A stretch of DNA of 64,000 nucleotides, taken from positions 248,001 through 312,000 of the forward strand of contig NZ_FNFL01000002.1 of the NCBI RefSeq assembly GCF_900101125.1, in the 5' to 3' direction. This DNA comes from Sediminibacillus albus (GTDB lineage: Bacteria > Bacillota > Bacilli > Bacillales > Amphibacillaceae). This document shows, in pieces, positions 18,519 to 27,239 of this stretch. Position 1 is the stretch's first letter. Each line of letters starts with the position of its first letter. The translations under genes and the position numbers were made by a program. A model generated the notes under the pieces. It ran no database searches. It saw only the letters and a program-made list of their open reading frames with translations, and was not told the origin of the DNA.

Positions 18519-18605
18519 TTGCCTAAAAACATTAGGGACAACTCAAGCTAAGTTTTAAGATTATTTAAAAAATATAAATCAATCACAGCTTAGAGGGGGA
18601 TGGGA

Positions 18606-20315
18606 ATGCTTAAAAAAGGAAATTTTAAAAATGTAAGCATTGGTTGGAAGTTCGGGCTTACGATGATTATGGTATTTGTTTTGTTTGGTGCTTCGACAGG
18701 AGTTACCAGCTTCCTTATCAACAATATCACCAATAATATCGACACCGTAGAGAATGTGGGGGAGCGGGCAGTGAAGGTGACCGAAATGGGGTCATTGCTG
18801 CGTGAAAAAGGAATGGAAAGTGCAAGTTACTTAAACAGCACAGATGAACAGTATATTGAAAAGTTTAAAGAAAGCCAGGATCAATTCAACGCCTTGGAAA
18901 ACGAATTGAAAAGTTCTATGGTGACAGGTGAACAAAAGGAATTATTCAATAAAATTATCGAAAATGATCAAAGAATCAATGACTTGTTTCTGGAAGTGAT
19001 GGTCCCGGCAGTTGCTGATGGGGAAGAGTCGCTGCTCGTCAACCTGCAAAACCAATCCAGCGAATTACAAACCACTACGGTTGAACTGTTGGAAAGCTTG
19101 CGTGCGATAGCCATTGAGGATCAGGGAAAAGCAGTAGACAATGCGGGGAATAGTGCTCAAACAGTAAGTATTGTTCTGCTGTTATCCATTGGTCTTTCCG
19201 TAATTCTAGGCGGCAGCTTCTTCCTGCTGATCAGCCGTTTAGTATCCAAAAACCTTAAGAGGGTGACCGAAGTCAGCAATAGAATTGCTGAAGGCGATTT
19301 AGCTGTCGAACCTCTGGACTATAAAGGTTCGGATGAAATCGGCCAACTATCCCAAGCTGTTAACACTATGAGGGACAGCTTAAGTAATATGATTCAGCAA
19401 ATCTCAGAAATCTCTGAGTCAGTAAATGGCCAGAGTGAAGAATTAACTCAGTCAGCGGCAGAAGTAAAAGCAGGGTCCCAACAAGTGGCGGCTACCATGC
19501 ATGAACTAGCTTCAGGTACGGAATCACAGGCGAATAGTGCTACTGAATTAGCATCTGTCATGTCGGACTTTTCCGGAAAAGTACAAGAAGCCAATGCCAA
19601 TGGGGAAGATATTAAAAGGGCTTCAGGTGATGTGCTTCAAATGACAGAAGAAGGCAGCCGTTTAATGGATTCCTCAATTAAGCAGATGGCTGTGATAGAT
19701 AGCATCGTAAAAGAAGCAGTGGAAAAGGTTCAAGGTTTGGATACGCAATCCCAGGAGATTACCAAGCTTGTCTCGGTAATTAAAGACATTGCAGAACAAA
19801 CCAACTTGCTCGCTTTGAATGCAGCTATCGAAGCAGCTAGAGCTGGAGAACATGGGAAAGGCTTTGCAGTTGTAGCTGATGAAGTGAGGAAACTTGCAGA
19901 ACAAGTATCTGTTTCCGTAACTGATATAACTGGAATTGTTAACAGTATCCAAACAGAATCAGGTAACGTAACAGAATCTTTACAGTCTGGCTATAAAGAA
20001 GTTGAGCAAGGCACTGCCCAAATAAAAACAACTGGGGAAACCTTTAAAGGAATCAATACTTCTGTGACTAGCATGGCCAACAACGTGCAGACAGTTTCTA
20101 ATAATTTGGCAACCATTGCAGCAAGCAGCCAGGAGATGAATGCTTCCATAGAAGAAATTGCATCCATATCAGAAGAATCAGCTGCAGGTGTGGAACAAAC
20201 GTCTGCTTCTTCGCAGCAGACAAGCAGCGCGATGGAAGAAGTATCCGCCAGTTCCGAACAACTGGCATCATTGGCAGAAAAATTAAACAGACTCATCGGT
20301 CAGTTTAAAATATAA
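18606..20315 (+). CDS. Methyl-accepting chemotaxis protein
   Basis: A membrane chemoreceptor of about 569 residues. Helix 1 (about 15-37), an extracellular four-helix sensor (about 38-185, MCP 4HB type, rich in Asn/Glu), helix 2 (about 188-210), HAMP (about 211-265) and a signalling coiled coil follow in order. The hairpin tip is read at [20 protein letters not shown] and onward, ending [17 protein letters not shown]. An ATG at 18600 abuts GAGGGGG directly; the second ATG at 18606 has better spacing. The ligand is unknown. It depends on the c-di-GMP riboswitch upstream. Confidence 0.93.
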   Translation: MLKKGNFKNVSIGWKFGLTMIMVFVLFGASTGVTSFLINNITNNIDTVENVGERAVKVTEMGSLLREKGMESASYLNSTDEQYIEKFKESQDQFNALENELKSSMVTGEQKELFNKIIENDQRINDLFLEVMVPAVADGEESLLVNLQNQSSELQTTTVELLESLRAIAIEDQGKAVDNAGNSAQTVSIVLLLSIGLSVILGGSFFLLISRLVSKNLKRVTEVSNRIAEGDLAVEPLDYKGSDEIGQLSQAVNTMRDSLSNMIQQISEISESVNGQSEELTQSAAEVKAGSQQVAATMHELASGTESQANSATELASVMSDFSGKVQEANANGEDIKRASGDVLQMTEEGSRLMDSSIKQMAVIDSIVKEAVEKVQGLDTQSQEITKLVSVIKDIAEQTNLLALNAAIEAARAGEHGKGFAVVADEVRKLAEQVSVSVTDITGIVNSIQTESGNVTESLQSGYKEVEQGTAQIKTTGETFKGINTSVTSMANNVQTVSNNLATIAASSQEMNASIEEIASISEESAAGVEQTSASSQQTSSAMEEVSASSEQLASLAEKLNRLIGQFKI

Positions 20316-20325
20316 TTGTTTACAA

Positions 20326-20362
20326 AAAACCCTTTGCATCCTTACAGACAGCAAAGGGTTTT
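20326..20362 (+). terminator. Terminator after the chemoreceptor
   Basis: AACCCTTTGC pairs with GCAAAGGGTT and is followed by a T-run. Confidence 0.9.
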
Positions 20363-20433
20363 TTCGTTCAATTGGTTTGCTATTTAACGACAAAGCCGAA
20401 GAGCGTAATATAATTTCATTAGGAAGTTTTTAA

Positions 20434-21660
20434 TTAACTATCTTTCAGGGGTTCATCTACCCGCAGCTCTTTTTCTGAACCGGCCACGACCACTGTCGCT
20501 GAAGCATCTCCTACTACGTTGAGTGTAGTCCGGAACATATCAAGAATCCGGTCGACACCTGCGATTAAGGCAATTCCTTCCACTGGCATATTCACAGAGC
20601 TTAACACCATGGTCAGCATAATCAAACCAGCTCCAGGAACGCCAGCAGTGCCAATCGATGCAAGTACAGTAGTTACGACGACCGTAAGTAACTGGATGAA
20701 GGATAAGTCCAATCCATAAAACTGGGCAATAAACACAACAGCGGTCCCTTGATAAATGGCAGTTCCATCCATGTTAATGGTTGCCCCCAAAGGAAGGACG
20801 AAGCTGCTGATTTTGTTAGGTACACAAAGATTCTCCTGTGTATTTTTCAATGTTACTGGTAATGTCCCTGCGCTGCTTGCCGTACTGAATGCTACTAGAG
20901 CTGCAGGAGATATTCCTTTAAAAAAGGATAAAGGACTTATTTTCCCGTAAATCTTCACTGCAGAGGAATAGACGAGGACAGCATGTAATATACAGGCGAT
21001 GACTGCAGCTAAAATAACTTTCAATAAAGGCAGCAGCACGGACAATCCATACTCCCCGATTACTGGTGCCACCAAGCCAAGAATACCTATTGGCGCCACA
21101 TACATAATAATGGCGGTGATTTTATACATTACTTCAGCAAAAGCATCGAAAAAACGGTAAACCGGCTGAGCTTTTTCTCCGACAAAAGTGATGGCAAGCC
21201 CGATGAATAAGGCAAAAAAGATAATTTGCAAAATATTGCCGCTTGCTAAAGCATCAAATGGGTTTTCCGGAATGATGTTCAAAAACGTATCGACCACGCT
21301 TTGTTGCTGTTGATCAGCTACTTCCGCTGTATCGTCAGAAACCGAGACATCGACACCTTTTCCAGGTGAAAGCAGAAATGCTACACCTAAGCCAATAATG
21401 ATAGCAACGGCGGTAGTTAATAAATAATAAGAAATCGTCTTCAAGCCAATCCTGCCGAGCTGCTTCGGATCACCCGTGCTGGACACGCCTACAACCAGAG
21501 TAGAGAGAATAAGCGGGGCTATGATGAATTTAATTAAACGCAGAAACAAATCTCCGAGCGGAGCTATCACACTGATAGACTCATTAAAAATAATCCCCAG
21601 GATGATTGCTAGTAGAAACGCAATAAATATTTGCGTTATCAGGTTCATTTTTATTCTCAC
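20434..21660 (-). CDS. Dicarboxylate/amino acid:cation symporter (DAACS family)
   Basis: A membrane carrier of about 408 residues related to GltP/DctA. It moves glutamate, aspartate or C4-dicarboxylates with H+ or Na+. Visible are eight-helix hydrophobicity, the serine-rich hairpin AFSTASSAGTLPVT, the ion and substrate motif GATINMDGTAIYQG, and hairpin 2 with GTAGVPGAGLIML. A short acidic loop (DVSVSDDTAEVADQQQQS) lies after helix 3. The frame extends to a TTG at 21684, but GTG at 21660 lies behind AAAGGAAG and fits better. Exact substrate is not readable. Confidence 0.88.
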   Translation of the reverse strand: MRIKMNLITQIFIAFLLAIILGIIFNESISVIAPLGDLFLRLIKFIIAPLILSTLVVGVSSTGDPKQLGRIGLKTISYYLLTTAVAIIIGLGVAFLLSPGKGVDVSVSDDTAEVADQQQQSVVDTFLNIIPENPFDALASGNILQIIFFALFIGLAITFVGEKAQPVYRFFDAFAEVMYKITAIIMYVAPIGILGLVAPVIGEYGLSVLLPLLKVILAAVIACILHAVLVYSSAVKIYGKISPLSFFKGISPAALVAFSTASSAGTLPVTLKNTQENLCVPNKISSFVLPLGATINMDGTAIYQGTAVVFIAQFYGLDLSFIQLLTVVVTTVLASIGTAGVPGAGLIMLTMVLSSVNMPVEGIALIAGVDRILDMFRTTLNVVGDASATVVVAGSEKELRVDEPLKDS

Positions 21661-21818
21661 AAAAAACTTCCTTTCCCTTTCCAAGATAATTAATCAATTA
21701 TATAGTAAAAAGACAAACATGGAAATAATAAAAAAATACTAAGCTGACCGGGATGATGCGACAAGGCTGAGTTCCGGAATGGAATGGCAAAATCCCAGCA
21801 AAAATGGAGGGGTGAAAT

Positions 21819-22661
21819 TTGAATTTTATAGTAGTCGAAAAATTTTTGCAAGGAAAGCGTGACAATAGCAATGATTGTGAAGATATTTATGTATATACCG
21901 ATCATTTTGTTGCGGTCATCGATGGTGCTACTAATGTTAGCGGGAGAAAAATAAACGGTACTACTCCAGGAAGGTTAGCTGCTGAACTAATTAAGCGAGC
22001 GATAGAGGAATTGGAACCAGCCTGTACATTAAGCGAAATGTTAACATTCATCAACAAACGAATGCAGGCCGCCTATCAGCGAGAGGGAATCGTTAAAGAA
22101 ATGGAAGAACATCGATGGATGGCTCCCTCTGCAAGCTTGGTTGTGTACAGTAATTTTTACCAGGAAATCTGGCAAATCGGTGATTGCCAAATGATGATAA
22201 ATGATAGTTTATATAAGCATGAGAAACATCTGGATAGTATCACAGCTGAAGCCAGATCTCTATATTTGGAGGCAGAGTTGAAAAAAGGAAAGTCAATCGA
22301 AGATTTGTTAAAGCGTGATACAGGGTGGGAGTTTATTCAGCCGCTAATTAAACAGCAGTATTATTTGCAAAACGATACGGACAATCAATATGGTTATGAT
22401 GTCATCAACGGATTTCCGGTGGATATTCAGCAAACAATAGTGACTGAAGTGCCTGAAGATACAGAGTATATAGTTCTTGCCTCTGACGGTTATCCTTTTT
22501 TAAAACCAACGCTGGAAAAATCAGAGGAAGCGCTAGCGGCCTTATTAGAACAAGACCCGTTATGTTTCCGCAGCTATAAATCTTCCAAGGGACTGGTCAA
22601 GGGGAACAAATCCTTTGATGACCGAACGTTTGTAAAAATCAAGTTGCAACATGAAAGCTAG
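21819..22661 (+). CDS. PP2C-like serine/threonine protein phosphatase
   Basis: A 280-residue soluble protein with the metal-binding pattern of PP2C phosphatases: VIDGATN near residue 35, IGDCQ, a late LASDGYP and the final FDDRTFVKI. These give the aspartates that hold two Mn/Mg ions. It lacks membrane segments and sensor domains. It therefore resembles stand-alone bacterial PP2C-like proteins rather than RsbU or SpoIIE. The start is TTG at 21819 behind GGAGGGG. Neighbours do not reveal the target. Confidence 0.75.
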   Translation: MNFIVVEKFLQGKRDNSNDCEDIYVYTDHFVAVIDGATNVSGRKINGTTPGRLAAELIKRAIEELEPACTLSEMLTFINKRMQAAYQREGIVKEMEEHRWMAPSASLVVYSNFYQEIWQIGDCQMMINDSLYKHEKHLDSITAEARSLYLEAELKKGKSIEDLLKRDTGWEFIQPLIKQQYYLQNDTDNQYGYDVINGFPVDIQQTIVTEVPEDTEYIVLASDGYPFLKPTLEKSEEALAALLEQDPLCFRSYKSSKGLVKGNKSFDDRTFVKIKLQHES

Positions 22662-22733
22662 AGTCGATGCAACGTTTTATTTACCGTTTCATCGGGTATG
22701 ATAACGGTATCACATGGACGGGAGGTATCAGTC

Positions 22734-23075
22734 ATGGCTAAAACGATTGATGCGTATTTTAAAAGCGAGAACGATGCAGAGGCGGTTCATGCACGTCTGC
22801 AAACCTTAAAGGTGAGTGATGTCTCTGTCGAGGAAGTTCCGGAGGGAACGGATACGAAAGTACTTGTACCGTTTTTTCCTGCGAACACTGGAACAGGAAG
22901 CGGTGGTGGCTTTGCCCCGATAGCTCCGCTAGTAAACAATAGCCAGACGAAGGATGAAGGATCGGAAACGCTGACACATTTACTTCATTTTCAGGTGGAA
23001 GAGGAAGATTATGAAGAGGCAATCAAGGTTCTGAAAGATAGTGACTGTTATGGGGATAAATCTCAAATACAATAG
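22734..23075 (+). CDS. Small conserved-looking protein of unknown function
   Basis: A 113-residue soluble protein. The first half (AKTIDAYFKSENDAEAVHARL) resembles the helix of general-stress YflT-like or heat-induced proteins. A glycine-rich stretch (TGTGSGGGF, about 58-67) follows, and the second half has an acidic beta-alpha unit (HFQVEEEDYEEAIKVL). I do not recognise a named family. The start at 22734 is chosen because GGGAGG lies eight bases before it; an earlier ATG at 22698 lacks a site. Confidence 0.65.
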   Translation: MAKTIDAYFKSENDAEAVHARLQTLKVSDVSVEEVPEGTDTKVLVPFFPANTGTGSGGGFAPIAPLVNNSQTKDEGSETLTHLLHFQVEEEDYEEAIKVLKDSDCYGDKSQIQ

Positions 23076-23336
23076 TCAGCAGGATGGAGCACTGGAAAAA
23101 AACAAAACCTGCTGCAAAAAAATGGGCAATGGAAGTCGGTCAGCTGTCAGCTACAGCAGGCCGGCTTTTTCGTTTTCTTATTATAAGCTGCTAGTGATAG
23201 GGAGCAGCTTGGATGGAAAAAAATTTCAACAATTTTTTCGCCCATGATAGACAAAAATTTACAAGCTTATAGTATAATAGTTCAATAAAAGCAAAATAAA
23301 ATAATAGTAGAAAATATTTTATATGGGGTGTATTTT

Positions 23337-24293
23337 TTGACAGAGAGCAGAAGGGGAAATAAACGAGGGAAGTCTAAACGTTGGTTAAAAATATTGTTGG
23401 CAGTAGTATTAGTGCTGGTATTAGGCATTGGTGTTTACGCTTTTTCTTTATATAATAATGCGAAACGGACCGTAGAAGATAAAATCCATCAGCCTGTCCA
23501 GTCGATCGACACGGCAGTAGGAAAGAAAAAGGTCAAAGACAATGAACCATTGAATGTTCTGCTTCTAGGCGTAGATGAACGTGCTGGCGACAGCGGCCGT
23601 TCCGATGCCTTAATGGTTTTGTCGCTTGATCCTGCTGATGACAGTATGCAGTTGGTTAGTATCCCTAGGGATACAAGAACGGAAATAATAGGCAAAGGGT
23701 TTGCCGACAAAATCAATCATGCCTATGCATTCGGCGGAACGGATATGTCGATTAACACGGTAGAAAATCTGCTTGATATCGAGCTTGATTATTATGTGAA
23801 AATGAATATGGAAGGGTTATCTGAGATGGTGGATGCTGTCGGCGGTATTACTGTTGACAACCAGACAGACTGGATTGATGAAGGCTACTACAAGAAGGGT
23901 TATCACTATGAAAAAGGCGAAATCCAATTAGACGGGCCGAAAACCATGGGTTATGTGCGGATGCGCCACTTCGACGGCGATTTTGCCCGGACAGCAAGAC
24001 AGCGCCAGGTTATTCAGGCAATTGTTGATAAAGGAGCGAGTGTTGCTTCTGTGAATAAAGTTGATAATATGATCGACGTACTTGGCAATAATATGGAAAC
24101 AAACATGGATTTTAGTGATATGAAGAACTTGATGATGAACTACCGGGACACACGGAAAAATTTTGTCAGCTATCAAATGCAAGGTGAAGGTACTTTCATT
24201 ACTAATGAAAACGGCAAGGACATCTATTATCTGGTAGTTTCTGATGAAGAGATTCAAAAGGTCCACGATATGATTAAAAAAACAAAATCATAA
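23337..24293 (+). CDS. LytR-CpsA-Psr (LCP) family cell wall polymer ligase
   Basis: LCP proteins attach teichoic acids or capsular polymers to peptidoglycan on the outer face of the membrane. The 318 residues have a basic N-terminus, one membrane anchor (about 16-38) and an LCP domain (about 70-230). The domain shows LLLGVDERAGDSGRSDALMV, with Asp/Arg residues for polyprenyl pyrophosphate, SIPRDTRTEI, and MRHFDGDFARTARQRQVIQ. The start is taken as TTG at 23337, which is spaced properly from GGGGTG; a GTG at 23328 is too close to the site. It is a single-gene unit with its own terminator. Confidence 0.9.
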   Translation: MTESRRGNKRGKSKRWLKILLAVVLVLVLGIGVYAFSLYNNAKRTVEDKIHQPVQSIDTAVGKKKVKDNEPLNVLLLGVDERAGDSGRSDALMVLSLDPADDSMQLVSIPRDTRTEIIGKGFADKINHAYAFGGTDMSINTVENLLDIELDYYVKMNMEGLSEMVDAVGGITVDNQTDWIDEGYYKKGYHYEKGEIQLDGPKTMGYVRMRHFDGDFARTARQRQVIQAIVDKGASVASVNKVDNMIDVLGNNMETNMDFSDMKNLMMNYRDTRKNFVSYQMQGEGTFITNENGKDIYYLVVSDEEIQKVHDMIKKTKS

Positions 24294-24342
24294 GATAAAG
24301 AAAGCCTGGAAGCTTTAAAAAAGCTGACAGGCTTTCTTTATC
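24294..24342. terminator. Terminator after the LCP gene
   Basis: A 15-bp perfect stem, GATAAAGAAAGCCTG with its complement, has an inner AGCTTT/AAAGCT element and T-rich right arm. It begins one base after the stop. Confidence 0.85.
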
Positions 24343-24575
24343 TTAACTTTGCGGAAAACCGTGGCTATAAGCAATATAAATTCGATGGTTATCACAGACC
24401 ACAGTCAGCACATTCCCTCTTTTTACCGAAGCTCTGTTAGTAGAAATGCTTTTGCTACTCGTTGTTTTATTCCTTCATTTCAAGGGAAATGAAATTTAAC
24501 TCAATGGCTAAAAGGAAGCATGATGGGGAATATCTAAAAAACAAGCAATTTCTTTTTGTTGAAAGGAATGGTTGT

Positions 24576-24989
24576 ATGTATAAAAAGATGAACGAGTTGA
24601 TTACCATGTTGGAGGACAGTGGTAAATGTGAAGTGAAACTAATTAACCGGGAAAAACATACGTATAGCATAGAACAATTCACCAAGCTGAATTGGAGACG
24701 GCGCTCGAAACGTTTTGGCAGAATACATGCAGGTGAAAAGCGGCTGCGGATCGATTTAGACTTTCCAAGAGAATTATTTTCTACAGAGGATCTGCAGAAA
24801 TACATCAAACTGCCGCTTAAATCTGAGGCAGCGCATCAAAGGACCTCCCACCTTGATTTATTAAAAAACGAAAAAGGATATGATACGGCAGCTATTCATA
24901 TTTACCGCAGCCAATTGGACGACTATGCATTTGATGATTTATTTGCCATTTTTATCAGTAAAGTTATTGATGCTAATACAAGGGAATGA
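24576..24989 (+). CDS. Protein of unknown function
   Basis: A soluble basic protein of 137 residues with no signal peptide, membrane helix or cysteine pair. A tract NWRRRSKRFGRIHAGEKRLR near residues 37-56 is strongly basic and could bind nucleic acid or phosphate. The C-terminal half is mixed (DLDFPRELFSTEDLQKYI). I do not recognise a family. The frame is open to 24462, but the ATG at 24576 is the only one with a ribosome site (AAAGGA, eight bases away). A strong terminator follows. Confidence 0.6.
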   Translation: MYKKMNELITMLEDSGKCEVKLINREKHTYSIEQFTKLNWRRRSKRFGRIHAGEKRLRIDLDFPRELFSTEDLQKYIKLPLKSEAAHQRTSHLDLLKNEKGYDTAAIHIYRSQLDDYAFDDLFAIFISKVIDANTRE

Positions 24990-25003
24990 TAACCAAACAA
25001 AGA

Positions 25004-25038
25004 CAAGCAGCAGGAAATTCCCTGCTGCTTGTTTTTTT
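25004..25038. terminator. Terminator shared by the unknown gene and nhaP
   Basis: ACAAGCAGCAGG and CCTGCTGCTTGT form a perfect 12-bp stem with loop AAATT and TTTTTT on the plus strand, between two convergent genes. Confidence 0.92.
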
Positions 25039-26257
25039 AACCAGATAACCCCAGTTTTTTTATTAGTGGTTTGATTGATAGTCCTTGTACAATCAGAGAG
25101 AACAATACGACTGAAAACGTTAGAAGCAAAACCGTGTCCCTGCCTTCAAACTCAAGCGGCAGGCTTAATGCCAGTGCAATCGATAAGCTTCCCTTTAATC
25201 CGCCCCAATTCAACAATATTCTTTCCTTGCGGTTTAAGTATTTAACTGGCAGGGTGCTGACATATAAAGCAATAATTCTTCCAACCAGAACTAGGCCGAC
25301 TGCAAATAAAATGATGTGCCATTGATTATTAAAGTCAATATTACGGATTTCCAGGCCAATCAATAAAAAGATAATCGAGTTGGCAATCAGGGTAATAACG
25401 TCCCAAAATGTATTAATATTTCTTTTAGTTTCCGCTGACATCCCTACTTTTCCGCCATAGTCTCCAAACATAAACCCTCCGGCTACTACGGCAATAACCC
25501 CGGAAACTCCGATATGTTCTGCTATAAAGTAACTGCCGAAAAACAATAACGCCGACAGGCTGATTTCAAACGGATAGTCATCGAAAAACCGGATAATCTG
25601 TGAGAAGATAAATCCTAATATTGCACCGAGAAGTACACCGCCGATACTAAATTTTAAAAATAATAGTAAACCGCTGCCTAATCCTACCCAGCCCATCTCC
25701 ATGTATGTGAGCAAATAAATCGACGAAATTTTAAACAAGACGACAGCAATCCCATCATTAAAGAGAGATTCCCCCTCCATCATAGTCGACAATTTTTGGG
25801 AAACTCCAAGGGACTTGAAAATAGAAATTACGCTTATTGGATCGGTTGCACTCATCAGAGCGGCAAATGTGAAAGCTACTTCTATTGGCAGGCCAATGAA
25901 GTAATAGGTAGAGAATCCGATCACCATAAAGGATATAAAAGTCCCCCCTAATGCCATACCAAGAACAGCTTTTTTATGATGGTATAAATGGTGAAAAGGG
26001 AGCTTCAAGGTGGCATCCCCAAGTAAAATCGGCAGAAACAAGGAGATAATGATCGCTTGAAATACCTCTGATTGGGTAATGAATGCTTCCGCTTCATCAA
26101 TTAATGGGATGTGGATATCAAATATTCCCAGCACCAGACCAACGAGAACAAGTGCAATCGTATAGGGCTGATCAATTCTTTTGGCAATACCAATGACAGT
26201 CACCGATATTGCCAGCAAAATCAGAATCTGAATGAATACCTCATTGAATTCATGCAT
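25037..26257 (-). CDS. Na+/H+ (or K+/H+) antiporter, CPA1/NhaP type
   Basis: A polytopic membrane antiporter of about 406 residues with 11-12 predicted helices. It keeps cytoplasmic pH and Na+ or K+ balance. The key ion-binding pair is visible in ESLFNDGIAVVLF (Asn-Asp), and SATDPISVISIFKSLGV is the other conserved core block. It lacks the long cytosolic tail of some CPA1 members. The frame begins GTG-ATG; the ATG at 26257 lies eight bases behind AGGAGG. It stands alone, which fits a house-keeping role in a salt- or alkali-tolerant cell. Confidence 0.88.
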   Translation of the reverse strand: MHEFNEVFIQILILLAISVTVIGIAKRIDQPYTIALVLVGLVLGIFDIHIPLIDEAEAFITQSEVFQAIIISLFLPILLGDATLKLPFHHLYHHKKAVLGMALGGTFISFMVIGFSTYYFIGLPIEVAFTFAALMSATDPISVISIFKSLGVSQKLSTMMEGESLFNDGIAVVLFKISSIYLLTYMEMGWVGLGSGLLLFLKFSIGGVLLGAILGFIFSQIIRFFDDYPFEISLSALLFFGSYFIAEHIGVSGVIAVVAGGFMFGDYGGKVGMSAETKRNINTFWDVITLIANSIIFLLIGLEIRNIDFNNQWHIILFAVGLVLVGRIIALYVSTLPVKYLNRKERILLNWGGLKGSLSIALALSLPLEFEGRDTVLLLTFSVVLFSLIVQGLSIKPLIKKLGLSG

Positions 26258-26378
26258 CACCGATGCCTCCTGCGTTAAGTATATCTATATGTTTCTCAAA
26301 TATTCCTTTACTAAACCTGCCAGCCGGATTAATATTGGCGATGCTCCATAAAATGATTTCAGATAATTTAAAAAACGG

Positions 26379-26407
26379 TTGACTTTCTCATTTGTTGGTA
26401 TTATGAT
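26379..26407 (+). promoter_or_regulatory. SigA promoter of the S-box operon
   Basis: TTGACT and TATGAT are spaced by 17 bases, ending about 19 bases before the SAM aptamer. Confidence 0.8.
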
Positions 26408-26425
26408 AGGTTTCAAATTAAAAAT

Positions 26426-26529
26426 CTTATCCAGAGAAGCTGAGGGAACTGGCCCTATGAAGCTTCAGCAACCTCTGACTTCGTTCAGAAAGGTGCTAAA
26501 TCCAGCAAGAGTTATTCTTGGGAGATAAG
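26426..26529 (+). promoter_or_regulatory. SAM-I (S-box) riboswitch
   Basis: All S-box marks are present: P1 arms CTTATC and GATAAG, AGAGAAGCTGAGGGA, CTGGCCCTATGAAGCTTCAGCAACC, AGGTGCTAAATCCAGCAAG and TTGGGAGATAAG. When S-adenosylmethionine is plentiful it should favour the terminator at 26548 and silence the sulfur genes downstream. Confidence 0.96.
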
Positions 26530-26547
26530 AGCGGAATCAGATATTTC

Positions 26548-26588
26548 AGCCCTCTTTTCTCATCCTGCAGAAAAGGGGGCTTTCTTAT
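26548..26588 (+). terminator. S-box terminator
   Basis: AGCCCTCTTTTCT pairs with AGAAAAGGGGGCT and is followed by TTCTT. It lies between the SAM aptamer and the reductase gene. Confidence 0.88.
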
Positions 26589-26659
26589 GGCGAAAATGAA
26601 CAAATGATCTTTGGCAGTCGGTTTTCCAAGTGAATTTTTAATCGGAAAGGATGAGCAGC

Positions 26660-27205
26660 ATGAGCGAAATTGTAATAATATCGGGCAGTCCGGCTGAGCA
26701 ATCAAGGTCTGACCTGGTTTTGAAATTTCTGGGAAGACAATTGCATGCGAAAGGATTTTCCGTATCGCATATATCGGTAAGAGATGTAGCAAAAGACGTT
26801 TTATTCGACGGTCAATATAATAGTCCGGTAATCACTGGAATAACAGAACAAATACAAGCTGCCAAAGGAGTTATCGTAGGCTCCCCTGTCTATAAAGCCG
26901 CTTATTCCGGTGTTCTAAAAGCTCTGCTTGATATTCTGCCGCAGGATGTATTAGAGGATACACCTGTGCTGCCCCTGATGACAGGTGGCAGCCCTTCCCA
27001 TCTGCTAGCGCTTGAATACAGCTTAAAACCTCTGTTAGCTACCTTAAAAGGACAGAACCTGAAAGGTGTTTATCTGCTTGACGGCCAAATTGATAAGCAA
27101 GATTATCAGCAGCCAATCATTGATTTAGATATTTTAGAACGCCTGGAAAAGCAGGTTGATTATTTTGTTCAAACTGTAAATAAACAGAAACAAGCTGTAT
27201 TGTAA
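26660..27205 (+). CDS. NADPH-dependent FMN reductase, SsuE/MsuE-like
   Basis: A 181-residue flavodoxin-fold reductase. It begins SEIVIISGSPAEQSRSD (FMN phosphate loop), with VIVGSPVYKAAYSGVLKALLD near residues 75-95. Enzymes of this type give reduced FMN to a partner monooxygenase that opens organosulfur compounds. The partner is the next gene, 34 bases on. The ATG at 26660 has GGAAAGG nine bases before it; the ATG at 26651 abuts that site. Control by the S-box places the pair in sulfur supply. Confidence 0.88.
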   Translation: MSEIVIISGSPAEQSRSDLVLKFLGRQLHAKGFSVSHISVRDVAKDVLFDGQYNSPVITGITEQIQAAKGVIVGSPVYKAAYSGVLKALLDILPQDVLEDTPVLPLMTGGSPSHLLALEYSLKPLLATLKGQNLKGVYLLDGQIDKQDYQQPIIDLDILERLEKQVDYFVQTVNKQKQAVL

Positions 27206-27239
27206 GATAATTCTAATGAAAGCAGGAGGCGATTATTTC

